In this document: positions 48,510-59,412 of the stretch, piece after piece
Layout of the letters: each line of letters begins with the position of its first letter
Position numbering within the stretch: the first letter of the stretch is position 1
Assembly (NCBI GenBank): GCA_021307315.1
Contig: JAJSPD010000043.1
Location: 248,001-312,000 of the forward strand
Direction: 5' to 3'
Source: Bisporella sp. PMI_857
Lineage: Eukaryota > Ascomycota > Leotiomycetes > Helotiales > Helotiaceae
DNA length: 64,000 nucleotides
The notes under the pieces: model-generated
What the model was told of the DNA's origin: nothing
The model's database searches: none
The model's input: the letters and a program-made list of their open reading frames with translations, nothing else
Translations under genes and position numbers: made by a program

Positions 48510-49272
48510 ATATGGTCGCAGAAAAGTGGCAGAGTGATTATGATGATGAATCATTTAGTGAAGGGAAAAGCCCGGGCTCATTGCCCAGTTCGCTGAATTG
48601 CTTTGTATCTTTCATGCTATATTTCTTTGACGTCACGTCGCTCTTCGAGCCTCTTCTACACAGAATTTGAGGCTCTCATATACACGATCCCCTTGCCATT
48701 GCAATTGATATTGTGAACCTAACCAGCGCCGTGTCTTTTAACGAACCGTAGTTAATGTACTGTACAAAAAATATTATTCTGAAGACGGTCTTTGGCTTGC
48801 GTATTCTGGTGCTCAAACTCTTTTATCCTGATCGCGATTGCGTCAGAACTGTCGTCTAGCCGCAACAAGGACCATATCCTTCTTCCTCCTGAGTCACCAC
48901 CAGCCTAACACAAACTTGTAGGAACATTACTGTTGATAATATATAAACCTGCATGGTTAAAGTTATGACCGTCATTAAGAATGTGTGATCGCTAGCCCGT
49001 ATGTGCGTGTCTTGTGGCGAACGGGAAAAAATAATGATCCTGTCCCTGCCAGATGTGGTCCTGGTCCAGTCATCTTATCTATGAGCGAGTCATAATTTTC
49101 GAGTTTTGTATTTTTTACTCCGCGTAACGGTTCAATAAGATGCATTCCTCCCTCCTGGGAGAAGATTTTATTGGAATTTAACAAAGTCCCCAACCTGAGC
49201 TAAAGTCGCTACTAATCTCGCAAACAGTAATGAGCTCAAAGTGGAGGTTAAGCTATCCATATCTCCTTCTTT

Positions 49273-50588
49273 GTGAAAATTAGGCCATGCTCAATTGATC
49301 TTATACTAGGCAGAATTTCGTCTGTGGCTTTGAATCGGCAAAAATTTGGTTTTGGACATCTTCGTAGTGAATATTTTTATCAAATGAGAGAAAACGGAGG
49401 TGTTGTATTTGGTCGAGGCACCCGTGGTGGTTGCTGTACAAAGCTCTCGTTGGAGTTATTGTTGGTTTCCAGGAATGTTCATAGACAAGTTTTCAATGTT
49501 TTTTACAGCAGAAGTAAAGTCGTCTTTCAAGGGCATGCGGCAGCTGGCTTAGGTCCTCCGTTAAGTATATGCGATAAGGCTCTGGGATGTCTATCACCCT
49601 TACTGATCTGGCTGAATTGCGGGTTATGCCTAAGGGGACACGAAGGATACTCCTCATACGACGTGGTCTGTCAAGAGTGTCTCGCGCTATCTACGTATTC
49701 TGACCCTCTTCTAGGTTCGACCAGCGAAGCATACCAGTGTCAATTACAGCAATGAAAACTGGCCTGCGGCCGTCTGCCAGTAGGGGTTTCTCCAGGGCAG
49801 CCGAGGCTTACTTGATATGTGATGTTGTGGACATGGCTTCCGGCGAGAACGTCATCGAGCAACGCATGGCCTTGCCCTCCGTCAAACAGTGCGCTATACA
49901 ACTTAGACGTGAGAAGAATGCCGATCTTAGAAAGCTTGCCCAAGATTCCTGTCAGAAATTGACAAAGGTTATGTATCGAAACATGAGTTATCATTTTTCA
50001 TAACTGCCACGAGAGCTGCGCCTCTAGATGTTAGGCTGCAATCACCCTGCAACGGATCCGATTACTCGGATCCGCTCAACCTACTATGTATAGAAGGCAG
50101 CAAGATGGTTAGGGGAAATGATAATATACTACATGGACGGACATGTTGCTTCAAGTGCAATGAGGCTTTTGCGGATTATTGCTGCCCAACAGCGCACGGC
50201 TCTTACGCGGCATCTTGTGAGTATCGACAAATACCATTCACATTGTTCCTGGTAAGCTATCAATGTACCAGGATGCATTTTAAGTGGTCTACGCTCAAGC
50301 ACGCTTCGAATTCACCCAGCGTCGCCGGAGATCATCTCCTTTTTCAATCTCCTGCCCCCGAAAGCATTGGGTTTAATTCGAAATATTCTGACCCACGTCC
50401 GGACGAATCAATTCTTTGATTGGAGAAAAGATTACTATCTTCAGCAGTGGCAAAAACCCGCTAACTTTATCAAGAGTAATTTCGTTATTTCAAACCTACC
50501 TATTGTCATCGACTCGGAAGGGATGTATGAATATTGGATGTGGGCGGAGATAGAGGAAGATAATCGCTTTTACTATGAAGTGTTATAA
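49273..50588 (+). pseudogene. Relic of a fungal F-box-like protein
   Basis: Three successive frames together recall the large fungal F-box-associated family. At 49440-49510 the text LSLELLLVSRNVHRQVFNVF resembles the LxLVSRxxxxxxxxxFYS block. At 49870-49970 LPSVKQCAIQLRREKNADLR resembles the C-terminal LPxLxxCxIxL block. At 50350-50560 a stretch with LLPPKALGLIRNILTH and a later LPIVIDSEGMYEYW resembles other parts. Order and frames do not form one protein, and no splice pattern rescues them, so I infer fragments of one or two decayed genes. Recognition is weak and by motif memory. Confidence 0.35.
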
Positions 50589-51405
50589 CTACTAGCAATA
50601 GTGTTGCGTGGGTTGCGCGGTCTCCATGTCAAATCTCTCTAGATGGGTTGGTTTGTACCTGTGGGACCCATCTTTGCGAGGCAGGTTGTCAGTGATGGGT
50701 CTATCGACAAGTATCCACAAACCAGGGTTTATTCAAAGATACACACGAGATTGAAGAGTACCAAGCTGGCATAACTCACAATGGCACATTCTGACCCCGG
50801 CGGACTCCTAGCTCTCTGCTAAACTGCTGGAACTAGAGGCAAAGTTCTTATTGATTGGAGAATGTGGGGAGGTTGAAAGGAGTGAGTTCTCTTTGGATAT
50901 AGTACATGGAGGTGGTCTCCTTATAATATATTTGAGGAATGTGGAAGCAGTTATTAACATGCTCAACAGTTATGGTTCTCTCTTTGTGTATTGAGACTTA
51001 CACCGATCGGACGGATACATCCTACATTTTCGGGTTTATAATTGTTCAGCAGTTTGCCAATATAATATAAATGTTCTTGAATAAAGCATATAAAATTTTA
51101 ATTTAAAAATTATAATAGAATCTATTTACAGCACTATGTAATAAAAAGTAGATTGCAAAAACACACTAGTCTATAATTGGTACTTAGGCTTCGCGGTTTC
51201 ATATCAAGATTCCATGCAATCTCTCACCATTTTATATTATAAAGTTTAAGTATCTGGAGGTATAATGAATCAATTTTCTCTGTCTTCTGAATCACATGGA
51301 GTTAGTGAGCTTGCCACTCTGCGAAAACCTACGGGAAACATCATTAATGTTCATCCACCACTATTCCTCGTCGTCCTATAAGCTTTCTAGAGAAGACCCT
51401 TTAGC
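50589..51405. other. AT-rich intergenic region
   Basis: Very AT-rich at 51050-51140; no gene-like frame. Confidence 0.55.
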
Positions 51406-52271
51406 ATGGCAAAATCTAGCCTCAGATACCAGCCCTGCCAGTCACTTCTCGAGGCTAACATACCCTGTGCTGTGTGGTGCGAGGGCGCTATTGTATACCA
51501 TGGCGTTCCTACAGCACTCTTTACACTCCACTTGCTTGTCCCGAATATCGACGAGGCCGCCTGGGTTTTGCAAGAGAGGGGATGGTCTTATAGCAACAAT
51601 ACGGAAACAAATTTCGGAATGGCGCAACTAAAGAGCGCCCATCATTGCTTGATGCCTCCCTTCGACAGTAGCCAAGCCGCAGTCACTTGGACTCCAGAAA
51701 TGCCAACATCTGGCCATCGCCCGGGAAAGACTATTCTGCTTCCAGCCGCAGAATGGAACTTCAATTTGCCCCAAAGCAACCAGCTAGACGGATTTCTGAC
51801 AAGCCCCCCCCCCCCCCCCCCCCCCCCGCCTCTCCCCTGCCAGGGCTGCTAGATGCTCTTATAGATAAACTTCTGGACGAAATCCTAACCGGTTCAAAGT
51901 TATGGAGTCAGTTATTCCAACTAGTAGCATACCTCTATGGCTACGTTCCCGTTCTCAAAGAAAAATCCTTTGCTGAGAAACTGAAATATGATCATCAACA
52001 ATTTTACTTCGACTGGCTCTAGGGAATGACTATTGGTCTGCCATTTCTTCGTCATGAATGCCCTATTCGAGACGCACTACGAAAAGGGACATATAAGCTG
52101 AAGGATTGTTCTGCAAATCGCAACGATGAGACTCTCTTTACAGACAATATCCAAGCGCGAATTATAGCTTCGCGGCCATCGCCTTTTACAGCTGAGGATT
52201 ACGAAAGGGACAGAGAAGCTTTTTGGGCTGCAGAGTTGGCTGCCAATAGTGACAGCTCTGATAACACCTAA
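51406..52271 (+). pseudogene. Relic of fungal nucleotidyltransferase-like protein
   Basis: The reading matches a fungus-restricted family with an N-terminal nucleotidyltransferase-like region: IPCAVWCEGAIVYHGVPTAL, LLVPNIDEAAWVLQERGW, ILLPAAEWNF, then AYLYGYVPVLKEKSFAEKL and KYDHQQFYFDWL, IRDALRKGTYKLKDCS, ETLFTDNIQARIIAS. The N-terminal half (51406-51800) is in one frame and the rest in another; the switch coincides with a C24 run that encodes a poly-proline stretch. A TAG at 52020-52022 interrupts DWL-stop-GMTIGLPF, where the family usually has Ser (TCG to TAG would do it). The C-run length could be a sequencing matter, but the stop is independent. I infer a young pseudogene. The family name is from memory of its conserved blocks, not from a search. 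Confidence 0.55.
51804..51827. repeat. Poly-C run of 24 within coding relic
   Basis: Twenty-four consecutive C, read as proline codons in the surrounding gene relic. The exact count decides the downstream frame. Confidence 0.9.
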
Positions 52272-52996
52272 GGTGTAGTCAAGGATTTGGGAGGACTGAT
52301 AATAAGGTTATAGGATATATCCGAGTTTCAAGCATCAAGGTAGTGTTGGATGCTGCAGGAGTATAGACGACCTAAGACAGATCTTTAGAGCAGCGATATC
52401 ACAACAGCTCTACAGCGTGAATTATATTTTCCCAAATCCTACCTCAAACTTACATTAAATGCGAGTTGTATTTCGGCGAGTACAATTCCAATTCTAAGAT
52501 GTTTGTGATTATCTGGATTTAAAGTTAGAAGGGATGGAGGACGGGATTTCAAAATTCAAATCCAATATATTTTGAATGGAAATTGAATTCGAGAGTTTTT
52601 TATGTAACATGATAATGTATTTATTGTAGCTTTAAATCGCTTGCAAATCCTAACTCCAAACCCTTACCAGAGAAGCTTCAGGTTGTTTGAGGGTAAAATA
52701 GCCTGGAAATTTAGGCGATATCCTCTTTCAGTTGAGCTGTTATATGGCAATAGAGTTTTGATACCACGGCTTTGAGCTAGTATTGGCATCGGTGTAAGCA
52801 AAGGATGTACCTTTTTTTTCTTTTATTTCATTTTTACATTGACCTAGGTGATTCAGCAAGTACGAAAGTACAGTAAATCTTTATTCCCAAGAAATTTTAT
52901 AACGACATCAATAAAAGTTCTAAATGATAAATGTCATATATATAAAATGAGTGTATTGCTTGTATATCCGCATCAAACCAAACAATTCCTGCCTTG
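52272..52996. other. Intergenic, no gene recognised
   Basis: AT-rich 3' flank; nothing gene-like. Confidence 0.55.
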
Positions 52997-53392
52997 CTAT
53001 TCAAAACGTCTTTTCTGTTCTATCCAGATGACGGAAAGGTGCCTACCGTTTGAAACATCAGTTAGATTGCAAAATTTGAATGAGCAGGGGTGATTTCTCT
53101 GACCGGTTTTTGAATCAAACCTTGCACTTATCCAATACTCCTCCTCGCCATAGACCCTGACAAACCATTCAAAAAATTCTTTGGTAGTGGCTGGAACCTC
53201 TTCTGCCGTTGGCCAGCAGGCATTCTGAACACACCACCGGAGACGAAAGTTGATGTCTGTCGCGTCATTGGCTTTCAGTAATGTGGGTTTGAGGACTGTG
53301 GGTTTGAGGACTGTGGGTTTGAGGACTGTGGGTTTGAGGACTGTGGGTTTGAGGACTGTGGGTTTATACTTTAAATGACTATTACTAGTCAC
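52997..53392 (-). CDS. Hypothetical ORF with KPTVL repeats
   Basis: A 131-residue frame begins MTSNSHLKY at 53392, then carries a tandem pentapeptide KPTVL encoded by a 15-bp minisatellite. The rest (FRLRWCVQNACWPTAEEVPA; EFFEWFVRVYGEEEYWISAR; HPCSFKFCNLTDVSNG) reads like an ordered domain and resembles a small uncharacterised fungal family, but I cannot name it. No signal peptide or membrane helix. The repeat may lie in a real N-terminus or in a former untranslated leader. It could be a fragment of a larger gene, since no introns or partner exons are visible. Confidence 0.4.
   Translation of the reverse strand: MTSNSHLKYKPTVLKPTVLKPTVLKPTVLKPTVLKPTLLKANDATDINFRLRWCVQNACWPTAEEVPATTKEFFEWFVRVYGEEEYWISARFDSKTGQRNHPCSFKFCNLTDVSNGRHLSVIWIEQKRRFE
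53283..53366. repeat. 15-bp minisatellite
   Basis: Five complete identical copies of GTGGGTTTGAGGACT and a partial sixth, in tandem from 53283. The period is a multiple of three, so copy-number change keeps the overlapping minus-strand frame open. Confidence 0.93.
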
Positions 53393-54034
53393 GTGCTCGT
53401 TAACAAAGAGGATCCAAAATCAGCTCCTACAAAACCCTTGCTGGGGTAGCTAAACGGATTGCTAGGCAAAGTTCAACAAGTAAATTGTAGCCGGGGTACA
53501 ACAAAGGCCAAAATGAGCTCTACATTAGTGCGCAGGCTGACTCAGGGGGCGCTCAGGATGCTCAGGCTCTGCTCCGGCATGCTCACCCACGGCTCAGGTT
53601 AAAGCAGCAGCAGTTGCTCAGGTCCGCAGACTAAAACGGAACCAGCGAAAGAAAAAATTAATCCCGAGTCTATGGGAAATTTTCTTTGCAGTGCCTTACT
53701 TTCGCGTACATATTAACCCTTCTTCACACTTTTGTATATCTGAATATTCATTCTCCATGTATGATATCTAACTCCATATAACTTTGTCTATATATATGTA
53801 TTAGCTTTATGGGCTTCATACTCTATTTCTTTTATGGAAGGGTACTGGATCTCGATGATTTACTGGAGGAGAGATTTGGCAAGAAGTCCTTCCCTTATAT
53901 GGTAGGGCATCGTTGTGGCTGAGATTGTTTTGATCAGTCTTACTATGTCGGTACGATTACTCTACAAGTTTCCCTAAGAATCCCAGGCTGTGAGTCTTAA
54001 TACAGGCGATGGGTATCATATTGATTAAGGCTGA
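53393..54034. other. Intergenic region before PUF6 3' end
   Basis: No gene. Several short GCTCAGG-type direct repeats occur at 53536-53622. Confidence 0.55.
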
Positions 54035-56277
54035 TTATAGTTTCTCTAACAATAATTTTGACCCCGCATTTCCAACCTCTTTGACTTTGACAGGTTTTGA
54101 CTTCTTTCCCTTCTTAGCTTTCGCGTACTTCTCCACATCGTCACTCTTTGCAACATCTACTTTCTCCCTCCGCGCTATCTGATCGACAGTCTCCTCTGTA
54201 GCCGCCTTCTGAAGCCTTTTCTTGTTCTTCCTTAAGATCTTAAGTACCTCGTCTTTCTTGCCGAATTTGTTTTCTAGAAGCGCCAACACGACAAAAGAGC
54301 TAGATCCTATCGCCCACTCCACGATGTGGTCCTTGATTTGAGGATACAAAATATCTGCGAAGTTTAATGGTGGAATCACTAACACAATTTCCATGGACTT
54401 GTTGTCGAATCTACCCCCTGCGATGAGAGATTTGAGCATTCTGCCACCGAACGCAGTACTTCCCATATGGGGAACTGGCTGCTCAAACCCCAGTGTGTCC
54501 TCCTGTGGCTCAGCTGGGGCTACATAACTTGGGTCCCCAGCAGCGGCAGCGGCAGCAGCGGCAAGCGCCTCAGACTTATCACCCTCGGCTCCGAAAAGAA
54601 CCTCAGTGATGAGAAGACACCCAAAAGACGTGGATACCAGATCTGCAGCATTTGTTGATATTGCTTTGAGGAGGTATGGGGACAGAGCCTTAGCAAGCTC
54701 ACTGCGTCTAACCTCAGGATCCTTCTTACTGGTCGTGACCCGGACTCTGTCGACTTCTTCGAGTACCTCAAGATCAAATGAAAGGGAAGCTGGGAATAAA
54801 GCCCTGGAGCGTCCTTGGAATAGGTAGAGGAGAGTTGTGCGAGCGTTGATATCGTTTGCGGCTAGTACGACGTTCTCAACCTGCTTCTCCGCATCCTTGC
54901 TCAATAGCTCCGGAAAGATGGACTTTGAGGTCAACACAGTGTCATCGATCACTTCATATGCGGTGAGAATGACAATGTGTGCATATGGATCAGCTGCCAT
55001 AGTTTGTAGCAGATCCTTGTATGTCCGAAGGATGTGCTTTCGATCCTTCGCCGTTCCATATGACAAGGCAAGAGACACAACTCTGGCCCCGGACTTGGTG
55101 AATGCTAGATTTTTTAACAAATCTCCTTCATCATCACCTTTCAGAAGCTCGATGTAATCGGTGATCTCCTCTGTTCCCGGCTTTGCATTTAAAAAGTACT
55201 GTAGCATAGCATCATGCAACAACGTAAATCCAGTCAGCTTCTTCTGAATGAGGTGGTTGATCAGTTCCTGAAGGTAGCGCATGATCGGAGCTCTCTTGCT
55301 AGGATCAGCGGCGAGTATTTCAGAGAGCTCAGAAGGCACCTTTTCTGAACTCTCTTTCTTGAATAGAGAAAATTCAGCTCCATACCATTCTCTGAGAATA
55401 ATGGCCTTTTGCTGTTTGGTTGCGACTCCGCGATACACATCATCGAGAATCCATGACGCTTCCGGGTGTTTAATCAAACGACGAACATGGCCAAAGAACT
55501 CGGGGACAATGAGATCTCTGATTTCATCATCGCCTTGAACGAGTAGCTTTCCAATCAGAAATTTGGCATACCGGCTTTCCGCAAGTTGTCGATATGTTCC
55601 TTGGAGTTCCTTCGCGATCATTTTCTTCTGTTCAGTATTGGCATATTTAAGAGCAGTCTGCACTACTCTGACACTGTCATGCTTCAAAACATAATCTTTA
55701 ATGTTTCCAGTAATGATCTCAAATAGCTCTGCAACTAATTGTTTTCTCTCCTCAGATGGGACATGGGACTTTCTACGTAATCGTTCCCAGAGCTTCTTGG
55801 TGCGGGCTAATTGATCAGCCAAAGGTTTTGCTGCTTTTCGTTCATTCGCTAATTGCTTCTGCTTTGCATGTGCTTCTCTTGAAGATTGACCTTAAAATTC
55901 ATTAATATAATCCCAATCTGGGCCTGGGAATACACACTGTTCGTAACAACTGCTTTGGCACGCTCGGGATGTAAACCATCCTGAGCGGTAGGTACATCCT
56001 CTTCCTCAGAGTCATTTGAATCACTAATGTCTAGATCTTCGGTTGCCTTATCAACTAAAGCAACTCCTCCATCCAAATCCTCAGAAGCCGAATCATCTGA
56101 ATCGCTCGATTCCGCAGCTTTTTTTACTGGTAGTGCTTTGACTCTCTCTTTCTTCGCCGGCTTGGAAACTGGTTCGACTTTGGATTTCTTCGGCTTCTTC
56201 ACATGTTCATCCTTGGCTGGTGCATCTTTCCTTTTAATACCGGCTTTTGCAGGTTTTGCAGCAATTGCAGAGGGCAT
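54035..56277 (-). CDS. puf6: Pumilio-family protein PUF6
   Basis: PUF6 is a nucleolar RNA-binding protein with PUM repeats; in yeast it assists 60S ribosome assembly and represses ASH1 mRNA translation. Exons 55938-56277 and 54035-55890 (intron 47 bp) join to 731 residues. The N-terminus is Lys-rich (KKPKKSKVEP) with an acidic Ser/Asp/Glu stretch (SSDSDDSASEDLDGG), typical of nucleolar proteins. The helical repeat region begins after LADQLARTKKLWERLRRKSH and continues through HDSVRVVQTALKYAN, SRYAKFLIGKLL, HPEASWILDDVY, LLHDAMLQYF, and FTKSGARVVSLALSYG to DPYAHIVILTAYEVIDD. The C-terminal domain includes LLITEVLFG, and the end is basic (KKGKKSKPVKVKEVG). The repeats look intact. It diverges from GIR2 across about 180 bp. 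Confidence 0.93.
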
Positions 56278-56459
56278 ACTTGAAGGACTGTGAATAGTTG
56301 TTTTGCTGATATGCGGGAAACGTCTAAACTTTTTTTCACCCCAGTTTCTTATCGGGACTTCCTTTTATCGGCGCTAAGCCTATCTGGGAACCCCGCCATT
56401 GAAAATCATCAATGGCTGGTTCTTTGACACAGTCAACAGGCCATGATCACTTTATAATA
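56278..56459. promoter_or_regulatory. Shared promoter of PUF6 and GIR2 homologues
   Basis: About 180 bp separates the two start codons. A T-rich/TTTCA tract near 56327-56338 loosely recalls the RRPE element of ribosome-biogenesis genes, but the match is imperfect. Confidence 0.4.
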
Positions 56460-57230
56460 ATGGGACGAGAAGAGCAAATCGAGGAGCGGGAGGTGCTTGA
56501 TAGTATTTTTCCGGATGAAATCCAGGGTTAGTCTCCTGCACTTTGCACATTCTGCAAACCTGACATGGTCACACCAAACCTCGTCTAACAACTTCATTAA
56601 GATATATCTGAGACTGAATTTCGAGTATCTATTCTCCTCGATGTTACTAATGACGATGGTGACGAATCAGAACCTCCAACTATCCTCCTCAAAGTTTTAT
56701 ATCCAGCCGAATACCCTGATGAGCCACCTATACTCGACCTCCTCTCACCTCCACAAGCCTCCCCGCATCCATTCTTCATCCTCACAGATGACAAGGATGA
56801 ATTGTTGGCGGGGCTAGCTGAGTCTATAGAAGAGAATATTGGGATGGCGATGATATTCACGCTGGTATCAACTTTGAAGGACAATGCAGAACAGCTCATA
56901 GCTTCACGGCAAGAAAATGCACGGAACATCCAAGAGGAGAAGATACTGGCTGCGGAACGAGAGGAAAATAAGAAGTTCCACGGAACGCCTGTTAATCCAG
57001 AAACCTTTAAGACTTGGCGAGAAGGTTTTAGAAAGGAGATGGAGGAGCTGAGAGAAAAAGAGGAGAGGGAAGAAGAGATCGCGGAGAAGAAGAGGAACAA
57101 AGGTAAAGAGGCTACTGTCCTGCTGACGGGGAAACAACTTTGGGAGAGAGGCTTGGCTGGGAAGGTTGATGAAGAAGATGATGGCGATGACCTACCAGCG
57201 GCAGTTGAAAGTCTTAAGGTTGCTGCATGA
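56460..57230 (+). CDS. gir2: RWD-domain protein, GIR2/RWDD1 (DFRP2) type
   Basis: GIR2/RWDD1 proteins bind and stabilise DRG GTPases and contact the Gcn1 axis in the cytosol, linking them to translation. Exons 56460-56526 and 56602-57230 (intron 75 bp) give 231 residues. The RWD domain occupies about 1-110: EEREVLDSIFPDEI at the start, YPAEYPDEPPILDLLS (the YPxxxPP signature) and a helical end. A highly charged helix (KTWREGFRKEMEELREKEER) follows, then TGKQLWERGL and an acidic tail (DEEDDGDDLP), matching the DFRP2 pattern. An in-frame ATG 48 bp upstream (56412) could add 16 residues, but MGREEQ is the usual family start. Confidence 0.9.
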
Positions 57231-57738
57231 TCTAGGAATAGAACAAAAAGGGGTACTCATTATAGGTATGGAGCAGCATTGCGGGCGTTAAGGACAGAGG
57301 AATTTCCGCAGCATGTTGGGGACAATGACAACCACTTATCAGCAAAGTTATCTATAAGTTTTCTGTGACAGCAACAACTCCTTTGAGACACGATCGCGTA
57401 CACAGACTTCACAGCGCTAGATAATATATTCTGTTTTTCACTTTTTGGAAGTTGAAGGATGTCACATTAGCTTCACGGACTTTAATCGAATAAGCACTTA
57501 CTTCTAAAATGGAACCGAAGCAAAAGTCAGCTTGTAGAAAAATTTCAGGAGTACCCAGGCAGCCATCTGCTCAGAACTTGGAAGACTGCTTATTGGTCTT
57601 GCCAATGGCTATTGCCCAGTGTTACGTCAAGGCATCAGCTGTCAGCTCCCAAAATGATTAGAAAGTGCAATTCCATAACTAACCCCACTTTTAGCATAGA
57701 ACCTCAAATTAGTTCTTCTGAACAGCTATACTGCCAAT
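57231..57738. other. Intergenic, upstream of beta-lactamase-like gene
   Basis: Promoter region of the following gene; no other feature seen. Confidence 0.5.
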
Positions 57739-59412
57739 ATGGGTGATCCTTTCGTGCATGACGTTCTTCACGCTACACTAAAGCAATGCCTCGATGATGG
57801 CCGCGCCAAGGGCATTCCAGGGCTTGCAGCTCATGTCGAGTCTTCTACAGGAACTCTCTGGAGTGGCAATACTGGACTATCAAATATCGAGGCTGGCAAA
57901 GCCTTAGATGGAGACCATGTATTCGGCATTGGAAGCATTTCTAAAGTTTTCATGAGCCTCACTATACTTCAACTCATTGACGAAAAGAAACTAGAGATCA
58001 ACGATACAGTGGCCAAATATCTGAAGGAGGACGTTCTCCAAGGAATTCCACATGCTGGCAAAGCTACCATCGGACAATTGCTAAGCCATACATCTGGAAT
58101 TCCCAGCTGGGAAGATGACCCAAAATGGATTGCCGAGGGCCGTGGGAAGAAGCTTGATCCAGCAAGGATTTGGGGCAAAAAGGAGACGTTGGAATATATC
58201 CGCTATGAAAATCATGACGCGCGGGACTTAGTGGAGCACATTGACCAGATACGGATAGACTATATGAGAAATATGACTTCTGAGCTCATGGCCGAACGCC
58301 AGAAAGCTGTTGTAATTTATTTGACGAATAAAATGGCCAAGCACATCAGCAACGAAAGACTAAATCAGCCACATGAGAAAATTCCCCAAAGTTTTGCTTG
58401 GAACACCCTTAAGTATGAGCATGTTCAACTCCAGGAGCCACAGAATGTCGTGTTCAGCTTGGGCAAATTCTCGCTTCAGGTTAATGTTCATCCACAAGTC
58501 TTCAAAAACTTCAAGATATTTATGAAAGCTCCAAAGACAGTCGGAGATCTAGTCTTTGATCGAGTGACGGTAAGGTGATACAGCACCAAGGCTAGACCAA
58601 TCTGATCTTCTCTTTAGACTACTTCATTAAACAAATATCTTTCAAAGTACATGCCTGGACTTACTACCAAAACAATCGACCAGCATCACATACTTACAGA
58701 ACCGCTTCCTCGTCCCGAACCCGGGAAAGTCTCTTACTCAAATACAAACTTCACCTTTCTCGGTCTCATCACCGAAGCCATTACAGGTGAACCGGCAGAA
58801 TCACAGATGCGGAAACGGATCCTCGAACCACTAAACCTTACAAAGACCTACGTCGAAGGCTTCGAACCAAATCCTTTTCCCTTGATAAATCTCGTCCCAG
58901 ATAGATATCACTGGGCGAATCCCGAGTTCGAGAAAACTGCTGGCATATGTCCGGAGTTTAACAAACCGGAAACGAGGCAAGATCTCATCAACGCTTCGAA
59001 GTCGAACACGTCTGTGGAATGGACAGCTGGAGGATATATCTCACACCCTTCTGACCTATGTAAATTAGCGCTCGCTATCCGATCGTGCGACCCGCGCATC
59101 ATCTCCCCTGCCTCCCAAGAACTCATGTATCAATTCCGGGACGTGCCCGGTGCCAGAACCCCGCTCCAGGTAGGTCATGGGATTTTTAGGACAAACAGGC
59201 AGGAGGGCGTGTTTCTGGGACATAATGGAAGTGTCCTGGGCTTTGCGGGAATGATGTTTTGGAGCGAGGAGGAAGATGTTGCGATTTCTGTGCTGGGAAA
59301 TGTGGGGACGATGCATGCGGGTGTTGTGGCTAATGCTGCGGATGTCGGACTTGGGAAGGAGTTTTTAGAAAGTGTCATGAAGCTCGCGAGGGTGAAATCC
59401 GCGAAAAATTAG
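57739..59412 (+). CDS. Beta-lactamase-like serine hydrolase with internal insertion
   Basis: This belongs to the class C beta-lactamase/esterase superfamily common in fungi; members are esterases, peptidases or polyketide-tailoring enzymes. Exons 57739-58569 and 58618-59412 (48-bp intron, GTAAGG...TTTAG, phase 0) give 541 residues. Active-site motifs: SxxK as SISK (Ser66, Lys69), YxN as YSN (Tyr317), and an HxG triad-like HNG (His479). No signal peptide. The oddity is about 150 residues (roughly 154-306) between LEYIR and LPRPEPGKVSYSN, where homologues have a short loop. This segment (ENHDARDLVEHIDQIRIDYM; SLGKFSLQVNVHPQVFKNF) is charged and unlike the rest. It contains the only intron, and splicing it keeps the frame. 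Either it is a lineage-specific domain or an inserted fragment that became coding. Confidence 0.8.

Larger units (their letters stand above)
45953..49272. other. Intergenic, 3.3 kb, no gene recognised
   Basis: This has homopolymers (T21 at 46128-46148; G14 at 48496-48509) and overlapping short frames on both strands (for example 106 codons plus at 47140-47460 against 115 codons minus at 47100-47447) with no recognisable domain. Confidence 0.5.

Noticed and set aside
53283..53366. CRISPR-like regular repeats
   Set aside because: The copies are contiguous without spacers, and the genome is fungal; it is a minisatellite.
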